Below, in pieces: positions 44,760 to 54,262 of a stretch of 64,000 bases of DNA. A model generated the notes under the pieces. That model had not been told where the DNA came from, ran no database searches, and saw nothing but the letters and a program-made list of their open reading frames with translations. Positions within the stretch are counted from its first letter, which is position 1. Each line of letters begins with the position of its first letter. A program made the position numbers and the translations under genes. Source of the stretch: Lysobacter changpingensis (GTDB taxonomy: Bacteria; Pseudomonadota; Gammaproteobacteria; Xanthomonadales; Xanthomonadaceae); the NCBI RefSeq assembly GCF_017308985.1, contig NZ_JADWPE010000002.1:62001-126000 (forward strand), given 5' to 3'.

Positions 44760-45848
44760 TCACACCACATCCACCGCCCGGGACCCGCCAATCCGCGCAC
44801 GCCGTCCACGCGACGACGCGGGCTCGCGCCGCGCGACCGTCCGATACCCTTCCGGATTCATCGCCTGCCAGCGCCACGCATCGCGGCACATCGCATCCAC
44901 GTCGAACTGCGCGCGCCATCCGAACAACGCGTGCGCGAGCGACGGATCGGCGTAGACGGACGCGGCATCGCCCGCGCGACGCCCGACGATCTCGTAGGCG
45001 ATGCGCCGTCCGCTCGCGCGTTCGAACGCATGCACCAGTTCCAGCACGCTCACGCCGCGTCCGGTGCCGAGGTTGACGGTCACGCTGGCATCGGCTCGCA
45101 CCATGTACTCCAGCGCGTCCACGTGCGCGCGCGCCAGGTCCACCACGTGGATGTAGTCGCGCACGCCGGTCCCGTCCACGGTCGGATAATCGCCGCCGAA
45201 CACGCGCAGCTTCTCGCGCGCGCCCACCGCGACCTGGCAGATGTAGGGCATCAGGTTGGTCGGCTCGCCGCAGGGGTCCTCGCCGATCAGGCCCGACGCA
45301 TGCGCGCCGACCGGATTGAAATAGCGCAGGTTCGCGGCGCGGAATTCGGGATCGGCCGTGCACAGATCGCCGATCAGCTGCTCGGCCACCAACTTCGTGC
45401 GGCCGTACGGATTCATCACCGACAGCCCCGCGTCCTCGCGCACCGGCACGCGCTCCGGCTCGCCGTAGACCGTCGCGGACGAACTGAACACCAGCCGTCG
45501 CACGCCCGCTCCGCGCATCGCCTGCAGCAGGACGATGGTGCCGCTGATGTTGTTGTCGAAGTAGTCCAGCGGCCGGCGGCAGGAATCGCCCACCGCCTTG
45601 AGCGCCGCGAAGTGCAGCACGGCGTCGAAGCGGTACGTCGCGAACAGCGCCGTCATCGCCGCGCGGTCGCGCAGGTCCGCGCGGTGCACGGGAATCGGCA
45701 CGCCGGCGAGCCGGCGCAGTCGCGGGATCACGCGCGGCGACGAGTTCACGCCACTGTCGGCGATCACCACGGAATGACCGCGCTCGATCAGGCCCAGGCA
45801 GGTGTGGCTGCCGATGTAACCGGCGCCTCCGCAGACGAGGATTCGCAT
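44760..45848 (-). CDS. galE: UDP-glucose 4-epimerase
   Basis: A 362-residue short-chain dehydrogenase interconverting UDP-glucose and UDP-galactose, feeding the adjacent exopolysaccharide genes. The NAD-binding motif is GGAGYIGSHTCLGLIERG at the N-terminus, and the catalytic Ser and Tyr-Lys pair lie in FSSSATVYG and NPYGRTKLV. YFNPVGAHASGLIGEDP and GDYPTVDGTGVRDYIHVVDL are GalE-type blocks. The last ~20 residues after the NPEGY motif are an extra, arginine-rich tail. It diverges from the EPS operon with 262 bases between starts. Confidence 0.94.
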   Translation of the reverse strand: MRILVCGGAGYIGSHTCLGLIERGHSVVIADSGVNSSPRVIPRLRRLAGVPIPVHRADLRDRAAMTALFATYRFDAVLHFAALKAVGDSCRRPLDYFDNNISGTIVLLQAMRGAGVRRLVFSSSATVYGEPERVPVREDAGLSVMNPYGRTKLVAEQLIGDLCTADPEFRAANLRYFNPVGAHASGLIGEDPCGEPTNLMPYICQVAVGAREKLRVFGGDYPTVDGTGVRDYIHVVDLARAHVDALEYMVRADASVTVNLGTGRGVSVLELVHAFERASGRRIAYEIVGRRAGDAASVYADPSLAHALFGWRAQFDVDAMCRDAWRWQAMNPEGYRTVARREPASSRGRRARIGGSRAVDVV

Positions 45849-46110
45849 GAGGATCCCGATGTGTCGGGCGACTTCCGGACAAGTCGGCCCTTGCAAGTCG
45901 AAGCAGGGCCGCCGCGACACGCGGCCGCCCTGCACGCTCCGCCGCGAACGACGGCTCCCCGGACACCGGTCGTCCGGCGTCCTGACCCTTCCAACGCAAA
46001 GCGCCGCTCGCTCCGGCAAGGATCCGGCAAGCGTGTTCGCCGCACGCGCAGGTGGCCGGAAATCCGCCCCCGCGCCGTTCGCTCATGTCGAATGCAAGGG
46101 GGTTTTGCGT
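45849..46110. other. Divergent regulatory region, galE / EPS operon
   Basis: A 262-base gap between the divergent galE and wza-like starts. I see no supported ORF and no strong -35/-10 pair. It must hold the promoters of both units. Confidence 0.6.
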
Positions 46111-46749
46111 ATGCGCACGTTCAGTACCCGCACGATCGGCACCTTCGTCGCCGTCCTCGCCACGATGCTCTTCCTTTCCGCCTGCGCGTCTTCGGGCGGC
46201 AGCGCCAACGCACCGCCGCCGGCGGAATCGGAAAACCTGGTCGACGCCTACCAGATCGGCATCGACGACATCGTGCAGGTGTCGGTGTGGCGCAATCCGG
46301 AGCTGGGCATCACCGTTCCGGTGCGTCCGGACGGCAGGATTTCCGTCCCGCTGGTCGGCGACGTCGCCGCAGGCGGACGCACGCCGAACGCGGTGGCGAA
46401 GGAAATCCAGGAACGCCTCGCCGTGTTCGTGCGCGATCCGCAGGTCGCGGTGATCCTCACCGACCTTCGCAGCCACGAATACCTCTCGCGCGTGCGCGTC
46501 ACCGGCGCGGTGCGCCAGCCGATCTCCATTCCCTTCCGCCAGGGCATGACCGTGCTCGACGCCGTGCTCGCCGCCGGCGGCGTCACCGAGTTCGCCGCGC
46601 CCGCGAAGTCCGACCTGTATCGCAAAACCGGCGACAGCACGCGCAGCTATGCGGTGCGGCTGGACCACATCCTGGAAGACGGCGACCTGACGACCAACTT
46701 CAAGGTCGCGCCGGGCGATGTCATCACCGTTCCGGAACGCACGCTGTGA
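46111..46749 (+). CDS. Wza-like polysaccharide export lipoprotein
   Basis: A 212-residue exported lipoprotein; the lipobox LSAC gives lipidated Cys near residue 25. It contains the Poly_export domain (YQIGIDDIVQVSVWRNPELG, PVRPDGRISVPLVGDV) and one SLBB domain (RVTGAVRQPISIPFRQGMTVLDAVLAAGG), ending at PGDVITVPERTL. It would form the outer-membrane export channel for the polymer. It is shorter than E. coli Wza (379 residues) and resembles the export proteins of exosortase-associated EPS clusters. AAGGGGG precedes the ATG, and the stop overlaps a GTG of the next gene. Confidence 0.93.
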   Translation: MRTFSTRTIGTFVAVLATMLFLSACASSGGSANAPPPAESENLVDAYQIGIDDIVQVSVWRNPELGITVPVRPDGRISVPLVGDVAAGGRTPNAVAKEIQERLAVFVRDPQVAVILTDLRSHEYLSRVRVTGAVRQPISIPFRQGMTVLDAVLAAGGVTEFAAPAKSDLYRKTGDSTRSYAVRLDHILEDGDLTTNFKVAPGDVITVPERTL

Positions 46750-46754
46750 ACGGC

Positions 46755-48359
46755 ATGTCGACGGAACTCACGGTCCCGGAGACCCGTCCCTCCGCGATCG
46801 CGGCGATGGTGCCGGTGGCGTTCGAGGAATGGCGCCGCCGCCCGGTGCTGCTGGCGACGGTGTTCACGCTGATCGCACTGGGCGCGCTCGTCTTCGGGAT
46901 GCTGCTGCCGAAGAAATACAACTCGCAGACGACGATCCTGGTCGAGGAAAGCAACATCATCAAGCCGCTGATGGAAGGCCGCGCCGTGCCGACCAGCGTG
47001 GTGAGCCGCGCGGCGATCACGCGCGAGGTCGCCTTCAGTCGCAGGACGATGGACGAGATCCTCAAGACCGGCGGCTGGATGAAATCCAATCCGACGCCGG
47101 TGCAGCAGGACCAGCTGATCGAGGTGATCACCGGCCGCACGATCATCTCCAACCCGCGCGACAACCTGATCCGCGTGTCGTACACGGACACCGACCCGGC
47201 GCGCGCGCACGCCGTCACCAAGCGCTTCGCCGAACTGATCATCGAGCAGAGCCTGGCGACCAAGGAACGCGAGAGCCGCGACGCGTACGACTTCATCGAC
47301 TCGCAGGTGCGCGCCTACCACAAGAAGCTCACCGACGCCGAATCCAAGCTGGAGGCGTATCGCAAGTCCAATCCGGACGCGCGCCCGGGCATCGACGGCG
47401 ACGTGAACTCGCGCATCGCCGAGTTGCGCCGCATGGTCGACACCTCGCGCATGGAGCTGATGGACCTGGAATCGCAGGGCAACGCGCTGCAGGGCCAGCT
47501 CAACGGCGAGAACGAGGTGAACGTGGTGCAGACGCGCTCGGGCCAGCTGCTCGCGCGCATGGCCGAGCTGGAATCCGAGCACGACCGCCTGCTGATGAAC
47601 TACACCGAGCAGCATCCGGACGTGGTCCGCGTGGCGCACCAGATCCGCGACCTGGAAGAGGAAGTGCGCCGCGAGGACGCGCGCCAGGCCGCGCGCAAGA
47701 GCGCACCGCCCTCGCCCGGCGCGGCGAACGACACCAGCACCGGCGGCACCGCGCTGGGCGGCGTGGCTTCGTTCAATCCGCTGTACGGCGAACTCAAGAG
47801 CAAGCTCGCCGAGAACCGCCGCCAGGCCGCCGCGGTGACCTCGCGCATCAACACCAGCCAGGCGCTGCTCGACCAGGAACTGGCCCGCAGCCGCCACATC
47901 GCCGCATCGGAAAGCACGATGGCCGAGCTGTCGCGCGATTACGAAGTCAACCGCGATCTCTACCAGGACCTGCTCAAGCGCCGCGAGAACGCGCGCGTGT
48001 CGATGAGCCTGGATTCCGAGCAGCGCGGCCTGAGTTTCCGCATCCAGGAACCGGCGACGTATCCGCTGCGCGGCGTCGGCCTGCGCCTGGTGCACGTGGC
48101 GGGCGCCGGCCTCGGCGCCGCCGCGCTGGCGCCGCTGGTGCTGCTGTTCGGCTTCGTGCGGCTCGATCCGCGCGTGCGTTCGCCCTACCAGGTCGAAACC
48201 GCATCGGCGTTGCCGGTGCTCGGCACGGTGCCGCGTTACCGCACCGTGACCTCGCGCCGCATGGCGATGCGCCGCTTCGTGATCGCCGCGATGATTTTCC
48301 TGGTGGTGCCGCTCGTTTACGGCCTGACCCTCATCCTCAAGATGGTGACCCTGCAATGA
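46755..48359 (+). CDS. GNVR/Wzz-domain chain-length determinant protein
   Basis: A 534-residue inner-membrane polysaccharide co-polymerase. It has an N-terminal Wzz region with a membrane segment at about residues 30-50, a long periplasmic coiled-coil part (about 150-430), a GNVR-type region around YEVNRDLYQDLLKRRENARVSM, and two C-terminal membrane segments (about 455-475 and 510-530). It sets chain length and works with the neighbouring kinase-like protein. I chose the ATG at 46755; a GTG at 46746, overlapping the previous stop as GTGA, is equally plausible. Its stop overlaps the next ATG. Confidence 0.92.
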   Translation: MSTELTVPETRPSAIAAMVPVAFEEWRRRPVLLATVFTLIALGALVFGMLLPKKYNSQTTILVEESNIIKPLMEGRAVPTSVVSRAAITREVAFSRRTMDEILKTGGWMKSNPTPVQQDQLIEVITGRTIISNPRDNLIRVSYTDTDPARAHAVTKRFAELIIEQSLATKERESRDAYDFIDSQVRAYHKKLTDAESKLEAYRKSNPDARPGIDGDVNSRIAELRRMVDTSRMELMDLESQGNALQGQLNGENEVNVVQTRSGQLLARMAELESEHDRLLMNYTEQHPDVVRVAHQIRDLEEEVRREDARQAARKSAPPSPGAANDTSTGGTALGGVASFNPLYGELKSKLAENRRQAAAVTSRINTSQALLDQELARSRHIAASESTMAELSRDYEVNRDLYQDLLKRRENARVSMSLDSEQRGLSFRIQEPATYPLRGVGLRLVHVAGAGLGAAALAPLVLLFGFVRLDPRVRSPYQVETASALPVLGTVPRYRTVTSRRMAMRRFVIAAMIFLVVPLVYGLTLILKMVTLQ

Positions 48360-49138
48360 GCGCCGCTCCTTCCGAAGCCGTACTGGACACCACGGACGAC
48401 CGCGCCACCGGAAGCGCCGCGACCGATCGCGAGGACGCGCCCGAACGCGACCTGCGTCCGACCATCCCGCGCAGCGCCGGCGTTGCCGCGCTCACGCCCT
48501 CGCAGCTGGAGGACCGCGCGATCATCCATCGCGGCGGCGTGTCGAGGCCGGAGGTCGATGCGTTCCGCGAACTGCGCACGCGCCTGCTTTCCGCGGTCGA
48601 AGGCAGCTTCGTCGCGCTGGTGGCGCCGGTGAGCAGCGGCAGCGGCGGCAGTTTCGTAGCGCGCAACCTCGCCACGGCGATGGCCTTCGACGAAACCAGG
48701 AGCGCGCTGCTGGTCGACTGCGACCTGCGCCATCCCTCGCAGCAGCGCACGATGAAGATCGACGCCGACAACGGCGGGCTCGTGGAATACCTCGAGAACG
48801 CCGATGCGGATCTGTCCGACGTGATCTACGAAACCGGCGTCACCGGGCTTCGCCTGATTCCCGCCGGCACCACGCGCGAGATCGGCGCGGAGTACTTCTC
48901 GTCCGTGCGCATGCGGCTTCTGCTGGATTCGATCCGCAGCCGGCACCCGAACTGCTACGTGTTCCTCGACGGGCCGCCGGTGCGCGGCACGCCGGACGCA
49001 CGCATCCTGGCCGACATCGCCGACGTGGTGATCCTCGTCGCCGGATACGGGCGCGATACGGCGTCGACGATCGCGCAGGCCGCGGCGAACTTCGATCCGG
49101 CCAAGTTCGCCGGCGTGGTGTTCAACGAAGGCGTTTGA
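48356..49138 (+). CDS. CpsD/BY-kinase-like protein with a degenerate P-loop
   Basis: A 260-residue protein of the MinD/bacterial tyrosine kinase fold encoded after the chain-length protein. It keeps the Walker A'-like ALLVDCDLRHPS (about 117-128) and Walker B-like YVFLDGPPVRGTPDARILAD (from residue 201). However, the P-loop position reads APVSSGSGGSF (90-100), with no Lys or Thr/Ser-Lys pair. The usual C-terminal tyrosine cluster is also absent; the chain ends in FNEGV. It may therefore be a structural partner of the co-polymerase rather than an active kinase. A 40-residue acidic N-terminal tail precedes the domain. Confidence 0.85.
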   Translation: MSAAPSEAVLDTTDDRATGSAATDREDAPERDLRPTIPRSAGVAALTPSQLEDRAIIHRGGVSRPEVDAFRELRTRLLSAVEGSFVALVAPVSSGSGGSFVARNLATAMAFDETRSALLVDCDLRHPSQQRTMKIDADNGGLVEYLENADADLSDVIYETGVTGLRLIPAGTTREIGAEYFSSVRMRLLLDSIRSRHPNCYVFLDGPPVRGTPDARILADIADVVILVAGYGRDTASTIAQAAANFDPAKFAGVVFNEGV

Positions 49139-49202
49139 ACGACGCAAGCTTCGGCACCCGCGGCTTCAGGACCGTCCGGCCACAAGACATCAGGGAGATC
49201 GA

Positions 49203-50564
49203 ATGGCCAGCGCAAGAATCCAACCGGTCGCAGGGCCATCCCCGCGATCCGCGCTCTGCATCGGCCTGCTGGCCGCGCTTCCCGCGATGCTGCCGCACGC
49301 CGCGCGCGCGGCGCAGATCAATTACTCCATCGGCGGACGCGTCGAGCACAGCGACAACATCGCGCTGACGCAGACCAATCCGCAGGAGGAAAGCACGCTC
49401 GCCACCGACGTCGCCTTCGACCTGACCCAGACCGGCCGCAACACCACGCTGGCCGCGAGCGGCGGCGTGGAATACCTGTACTACACCGGCGACCTGTTCG
49501 ACGACGACGTGCGCGCCTCGCTGGTGGGCACGTTCAACTGGAACACCTGGCAGGACCGGATGAAGGTCATCATCGAGGACTACGCGAACTACGAGCCGAT
49601 CGACGTGCTCGCCGCCGATGCGCCCAACAACCAGCAGCAGGTGAACGTGTTCGTCGCCGGCACGCAGTTCAACCTGCGCCCGGGCGATGCCACCCGCGTG
49701 CGCGTGGATCTTCGCTACAACAACTACTGGGCCGAGGAAAGCGACGATTTCAACGGCGATCGCTACAACGCCGCCTTCACCCTGTGGCAGGAACCCGGCC
49801 CGACCACGCGCATCGCCTTCACCGTGGAAGGCAGCGAAGTGCAGTACGACCAGGTGAGCCTGGACACGCTCGGCGCCGATTACCGCCGCCTCGACAGCTA
49901 CCTCACCTGGAACCGCAACCTCGCCAACATCGACCTGGAAGTGCGCGCGGGTTACTCGTGGGTCGAACTCACCGACTACAACACCAAGGACGACGCGCCG
50001 CTGTTCCGCACCGTGCTGACCTGGCGGGCGACCTCACGCAGCACGCTCGACATGGGCGTGTACTACCAGTTCTCCGACGCCGCGCAGGAACTGATGACCA
50101 ACGCCGTCGATCCGACCGCCAGTCCAACGGCGCCCGGCGGCGCGCCGACGCCCGATCCGACCGACGTCACCATCGGCCCGGACCTGTACCGCCAGCGCCG
50201 CGTCGACGTGGGCTACCGCTACAACGGCGAACGCCTCGACGCCAGCATCCGGCCGTACTACGAGGACAACGACTACATCGACCCCACCGCCGAGAGCGAA
50301 GGCAGCTACGGCATCGGCGTGGGGCTGAGCTGGGCGATCACGCCGTCGCTGTACCTCAACGGTTCGGTGTCGGCGGGCTTCCGCAGTTTCGACAGCTTCG
50401 ACCGCGACGACGACGACTTCTCCGTTTACATCGGCATGACGAAGATCCTCACCCGCCACTGGAGCCTGGGCTTCGACCTGCGCCACCAGGAACGCGACAG
50501 CAACGCCAACGAAGCGAGCTATGACGAGAATGCCGCCATCTTCAGCGTTCGCTATACCCGCTGA
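49203..50564 (+). CDS. Outer-membrane beta-barrel protein (EPS/exosortase-associated type)
   Basis: A 453-residue protein with a long signal peptide cleaved near HAARAAQ (residue about 37), then alternating amphipathic strands throughout. There are many Tyr, Asp and Asn residues and a closing strand NAAIFSVRYTR. It starts INYSIGGRVEHSDNIALTQT, like the TIGR03016-type and BBP2-type outer-membrane proteins found in exosortase-associated EPS clusters. It probably helps polymer export or secretion across the outer membrane. A Pro-rich loop (TASPTAPGGAPTPDPTDV) lies near residue 310. The stop overlaps the next gene by about 44 bases. Confidence 0.85.
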   Translation: MASARIQPVAGPSPRSALCIGLLAALPAMLPHAARAAQINYSIGGRVEHSDNIALTQTNPQEESTLATDVAFDLTQTGRNTTLAASGGVEYLYYTGDLFDDDVRASLVGTFNWNTWQDRMKVIIEDYANYEPIDVLAADAPNNQQQVNVFVAGTQFNLRPGDATRVRVDLRYNNYWAEESDDFNGDRYNAAFTLWQEPGPTTRIAFTVEGSEVQYDQVSLDTLGADYRRLDSYLTWNRNLANIDLEVRAGYSWVELTDYNTKDDAPLFRTVLTWRATSRSTLDMGVYYQFSDAAQELMTNAVDPTASPTAPGGAPTPDPTDVTIGPDLYRQRRVDVGYRYNGERLDASIRPYYEDNDYIDPTAESEGSYGIGVGLSWAITPSLYLNGSVSAGFRSFDSFDRDDDDFSVYIGMTKILTRHWSLGFDLRHQERDSNANEASYDENAAIFSVRYTR

Positions 50565-51735
50565 GCCGCGCGCCCTCGCGCGCGTCGCCGACGAGCGCAT
50601 CGCGCTGCTGCTGGTGACCGACACGCCGGTGCTCGCGCCCGGCGGCAGCGAACGGTTCCTGCAGAACCTCGCCACGCGCCTGCCCGCGGATGCGTACCGC
50701 ATCACGCTGGTGCAACTGCACGAACAGTCGATGCCGGGCAACCACGGCCGCCAGCTGTTGAAGCAACCGCACCTGCGCATGCTCTCGCTGCCGGTGCATG
50801 CGGTGTACGACCGCACCGGCCTGCGCGCGTGGCGCGAACTGTCGGCGATGCTGCGCCGCGAGCGTTTCGACGTCGTGCAGTCGCAGCACGAGAAGGCCGA
50901 CGTGCTCAACGCGCTGCTTCCGCGCCGGCCCGGGACGGTGCACATCTCCAACCGGCGCGACATGGGCTTCAAGAAGAGCCCGAAGCTGCAGCAGGCGTTC
51001 CGCTGGCTCAATCCGCGCTTCGATACGGTGGTGGCGCCGGCGCGGCAGATCCTGTCCGGGCTCGCGCAATGCGAGAAGCTCGACGCGTTGCGCATGACGT
51101 GGATCCCCAACGGCGTGGACACGCGCCACTACGCGCCGGCGCCGTTGCAGCGCCGGCTCGACACGCGCGCGGTGCTCGGGCTGGACGCGGACGCCATCGT
51201 GTTCGGCTGCGTCGCGCGCATGCAGCCGGTGAAGCGCCATGTCGACCTGCTCGACGCCTTCGCCAGCGTGCGACGCAACGTGCCGCAGGCGCGCCTGCTG
51301 CTGGTCGGCGACGGCCCGGACCTGCCGATGATCCGCGCCCGCATCGCCGGGCAGGGCCTGGTCGAGGACGTCCACCTGCTGAGCTTCCGCGACGACGTCG
51401 CCGATCTGCTGCCGGCGATGGACGCGCTGGTGCTGTGCTCCTCCAGCGAGGGCATGTCCAACGCGATCCTCGAGGCGATGGCATGCGGCCTGCCGGTCGT
51501 CGCGACCGCGGTCGGCGGAAACCTGCACCTGGTGCAGCACGAACAGACCGGGTTGCTGGTGCCGCCGCTGGATCCGATCTCGCTGGCCGCGGCGCTGCAA
51601 TGGCTGGCGCAATCGCCGCATGCGCGCCGGCGCATGGGGCTGGCCGCGCGCACGCGCATCGAGCGCGAGTTCTCGCTCGACGCGATGGTGCTCGCGTTCG
51701 ACCGCCTGTATCGCCGCCTGCTTGGACGCGATTGA
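50521..51735 (+). CDS. Glycosyltransferase family 4 protein (first)
   Basis: A 404-residue GT-B enzyme. The acceptor half starts ALLLVTDTPVLAPGGSERFL, and the donor half carries IPNGVDTRHYAP, ARMQPVKRHVDLLDAF and the EX7E-type EGMSNAILEAMACGLPVVATAVGG. The latter is typical of Glycos_transf_1 (GT4) enzymes adding sugars to lipid-linked intermediates. The sugar is not predictable. The ATG at 50521 (or 50533) lies within the end of the barrel gene, so translation is likely coupled. It is the first of three GT4 genes in the operon. Confidence 0.91.
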   Translation: MTRMPPSSAFAIPAEPRALARVADERIALLLVTDTPVLAPGGSERFLQNLATRLPADAYRITLVQLHEQSMPGNHGRQLLKQPHLRMLSLPVHAVYDRTGLRAWRELSAMLRRERFDVVQSQHEKADVLNALLPRRPGTVHISNRRDMGFKKSPKLQQAFRWLNPRFDTVVAPARQILSGLAQCEKLDALRMTWIPNGVDTRHYAPAPLQRRLDTRAVLGLDADAIVFGCVARMQPVKRHVDLLDAFASVRRNVPQARLLLVGDGPDLPMIRARIAGQGLVEDVHLLSFRDDVADLLPAMDALVLCSSSEGMSNAILEAMACGLPVVATAVGGNLHLVQHEQTGLLVPPLDPISLAAALQWLAQSPHARRRMGLAARTRIEREFSLDAMVLAFDRLYRRLLGRD

Positions 51736-51750
51736 GGCCGCGAGGACGCC

Positions 51751-52920
51751 ATGAACGAATCGCGCCCCTTCGTCCTGCAGGTCCGCTCGAGCGCCGGCTT
51801 GTATGGCGCCGATCGCGTGGTGCTCGCGCTGAATCGCGCGCTCGATCGCGGCGGCGCACGCAGCCGCCTTTTGAGCATCAACAACTACCGCATGCACGAA
51901 CAGGCGCTGCACGACGTCGCCTCCGCGACCGGCCAGGACACGGTCCTGCTGCCCTGCCGTGGCCGCGTCGATGCGGCCACCATCGGCGCGATCGCCGCGC
52001 AGATCGGCGCCACGCGCGACCGCGCCGGCACGCCGCCGGTCGTGCACGTGCACGACTACAAGAGCGCCTTCTACGCCTGGCTCGCCACGCGCCGCGAACA
52101 TCACCTCGGAAAGCCCGCGCCGCTGGTCGCCACGCTGCACGGCTGGGTCGAATCCTCCGCGTCGCTGCGCCTGTACACGCAGCTGGAACTCGCGCTGCTG
52201 CGCCGCTTCGATGCGCTGGTGGTCGTGGCCGGCGAGCAGGTCGACCGCCTCGCGCGTGCCGGCGTTCCGCGCGCGCGCATCCGTCACATCGACAACGGCA
52301 TCGATTGCCCGGTGCGCGATGAAGCCGGCGCCGCGATGCTGCGCGCGCAACTGGGCCTTTCGCCGGGCTCGCGCGTGTTCTCCGCCGTCGCGCGGCTGTC
52401 GAGCGAGAAGAACATCGCGATGCTGCTGCGCGCCTTCGTTCCGGTCGCCGCGCGCCATGCGGACGCCGTGCTGCTGGTCGTCGGCGATGGCCCGCTGCGC
52501 GAGGAACTCGAAACGCTGGCGACGCAGCTCGGCATCACGCAGCGCGTCCGCTTCCTCGGCATGCGCCACGACATGCCGGCCGTCCACACGCTCACCGATC
52601 ACCTCGTGCTGCCCTCGCTCACCGAAGGCATGCCGCTGGTGGTGCTGGAAGCGATGGCCTGCGAAGTTCCGGTGATCGCCAGCGCCGTCGGCGACATCCC
52701 GCGCCTGCTCGCACGCAGCGCGCATGGGCGCACCGTTCCGCCGGGCGATGTGGTCGCCCTCGAGATGGCGCTGGACGACGCGATGAGCGCACCCCGTGTC
52801 CGCGACACCGTGGCGCGCGATCACGTGCGCGAACGCCACAGCGCGCAGGCGATGGCGGCCGAGTACCTGGCGCTGTACCGCGGACTGCTGGAGAAACGCC
52901 ATGCGCGGCGCGCATCCTGA
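51751..52920 (+). CDS. Glycosyltransferase family 4 protein (second)
   Basis: A 389-residue GT-B enzyme. The N-terminal half contains SSAGLYGADRVVLALNRAL and the acceptor-side LVATLHGWVESS. The donor-side half contains IDNGIDCPVRDE, ARLSSEKNIAMLLRAF and LTEGMPLVVLEAMACEVPVIASAVGDIP, the GT4 signature. It follows the first GT4 by 15 bases and overlaps the next gene by 20 bases. Its sugar donor is unknown. Confidence 0.91.
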   Translation: MNESRPFVLQVRSSAGLYGADRVVLALNRALDRGGARSRLLSINNYRMHEQALHDVASATGQDTVLLPCRGRVDAATIGAIAAQIGATRDRAGTPPVVHVHDYKSAFYAWLATRREHHLGKPAPLVATLHGWVESSASLRLYTQLELALLRRFDALVVVAGEQVDRLARAGVPRARIRHIDNGIDCPVRDEAGAAMLRAQLGLSPGSRVFSAVARLSSEKNIAMLLRAFVPVAARHADAVLLVVGDGPLREELETLATQLGITQRVRFLGMRHDMPAVHTLTDHLVLPSLTEGMPLVVLEAMACEVPVIASAVGDIPRLLARSAHGRTVPPGDVVALEMALDDAMSAPRVRDTVARDHVRERHSAQAMAAEYLALYRGLLEKRHARRAS

Positions 52921-54262
52921 CGCTGGTGGATCGCGATTCCCGCTCGCGGCGCGTGCGTTGCGCGGCGCGATGCCGGCCGGCACGCGCACGCGCCTGCCCG
53001 TGCTTCCGGGCGCACCGAGTGCCGCGCGGGCGAGCGCCCGGCCGGCGACCGCACGCGCGCCGCGCAACTGGCCGCTGTTCGTGTTCCTGATCCTGCTGCC
53101 GCTGCAGAACATCACCGCCGGCTATCTGCCGAACATCGGCGGTGGGTTGAACTTCCTCAACCTCATGTTCCTGGTCTCGCTGTTCACCGCGATGGCGCAG
53201 GGCGGGAAGCTCGCGCCGAACGAGCCGGTGAACACGTGGACGGCGATCTACGCGATCTACATGACGCTGTCGATGCTCATCGGTTTCCATTTCGTCAACG
53301 AGCCGACCAACCACTTCAACCAGCTCAAGGACCACATGGTCGGGCTGTTCGTGGTGTACGTGGTGCAGATGAGCGTGCGCGACTGGAACGGCGTGCGCAT
53401 GGTGGTCCTGGCCACGCTGCTGCCGCTGCCGTACATCGCCAAGGTGGTGTGGAACCAGCACCGCAGCGTCGCCAGCACGCACTACACCGACGACCTGCGC
53501 ATCAGCGGCACCTTCGCGCTGCTCGGCGCCAACGAGTTCGCCGCGTTCTGCGTGACCGTGGCGGTGGTGCTGTTCGCGCTGCTGCTCGCGTGCCGGCTGT
53601 CGCGCAAGTGGAAGCTGCTGCTGCTCGGCGGCATCGGCTGCATGATCGTCGGCGTGCTGTACGCCTACTCGCGCACGGCCTACATCAGCCTGATCATGGG
53701 CATGGTGGTGGTGATCCTGGTCTGGCGCGGACGGATGAAGCTGATCCTGCCGCTGTGCCTGGCGGTCGTGGTGCTGCCGGCGGTGCTTCCCAAGTCGGTG
53801 GTCGAACGTTTCGACAGCACCACGGTGGAGGAAGGCAAGCGCGACGAAAGCACCGAGCTGCGCATCGAGTACTGGAAGATCGCGTGGTCGAACTTCGTAC
53901 GCAATCCGGTGGTCGGCACCGGCTACCACACCTTCCACCATCGCGAGATCAATCCCTACGGCCGCGACACCCACAACCTCTACATCCGCATGCTCAGCGA
54001 AGGCGGCGTGCTCGGCGCGATCTCGCTGCTGGGCATCCTGCTGGCGGTGCTGAGGACCTCGTTGCGCGAGGTCGCTCAGGCGCGCACCGGCACCTGGCGC
54101 TACGCGCTGGCCCTGGGAATGATGGGCGCCTGGGTGTCGATGATCATCAGCAACCTGTTCGGCGACCGTTTCACGTATTACCCGGTGATCGCCTACTTCT
54201 GGGCCTATGTGGCCCTGGTCGTGAAGGCGCGCCACCTGCCGCCGGAGGATTCCACGCGATGA
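52901..54262 (+). CDS. O-antigen ligase/polymerase-like membrane protein
   Basis: A 453-residue polytopic protein with about ten hydrophobic segments after a basic, poorly conserved N-terminal 50 residues. It has the Wzy_C/O-antigen ligase features: a large periplasmic loop with VVGTGYHTFHHREINPYGRD followed by THNLYIRMLSEGGVLG, which carries the conserved His and Arg residues. It could polymerise repeat units or transfer them to an acceptor. The ATG at 52901 gives the longest plausible N-terminus, and the stop overlaps the deacetylase start. Confidence 0.86.
   Translation: MRGAHPDAGGSRFPLAARALRGAMPAGTRTRLPVLPGAPSAARASARPATARAPRNWPLFVFLILLPLQNITAGYLPNIGGGLNFLNLMFLVSLFTAMAQGGKLAPNEPVNTWTAIYAIYMTLSMLIGFHFVNEPTNHFNQLKDHMVGLFVVYVVQMSVRDWNGVRMVVLATLLPLPYIAKVVWNQHRSVASTHYTDDLRISGTFALLGANEFAAFCVTVAVVLFALLLACRLSRKWKLLLLGGIGCMIVGVLYAYSRTAYISLIMGMVVVILVWRGRMKLILPLCLAVVVLPAVLPKSVVERFDSTTVEEGKRDESTELRIEYWKIAWSNFVRNPVVGTGYHTFHHREINPYGRDTHNLYIRMLSEGGVLGAISLLGILLAVLRTSLREVAQARTGTWRYALALGMMGAWVSMIISNLFGDRFTYYPVIAYFWAYVALVVKARHLPPEDSTR

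Noticed and set aside
41973-48359. A 2128-codon open frame on the plus strand
   Set aside because: Only its last part (46755-48359) is a gene. The rest is antisense to galE or out of frame with thiD, the hydrolase and the phosphoethanolamine-transferase-like gene, and is arginine/alanine-rich as expected of high-GC shadow frames.
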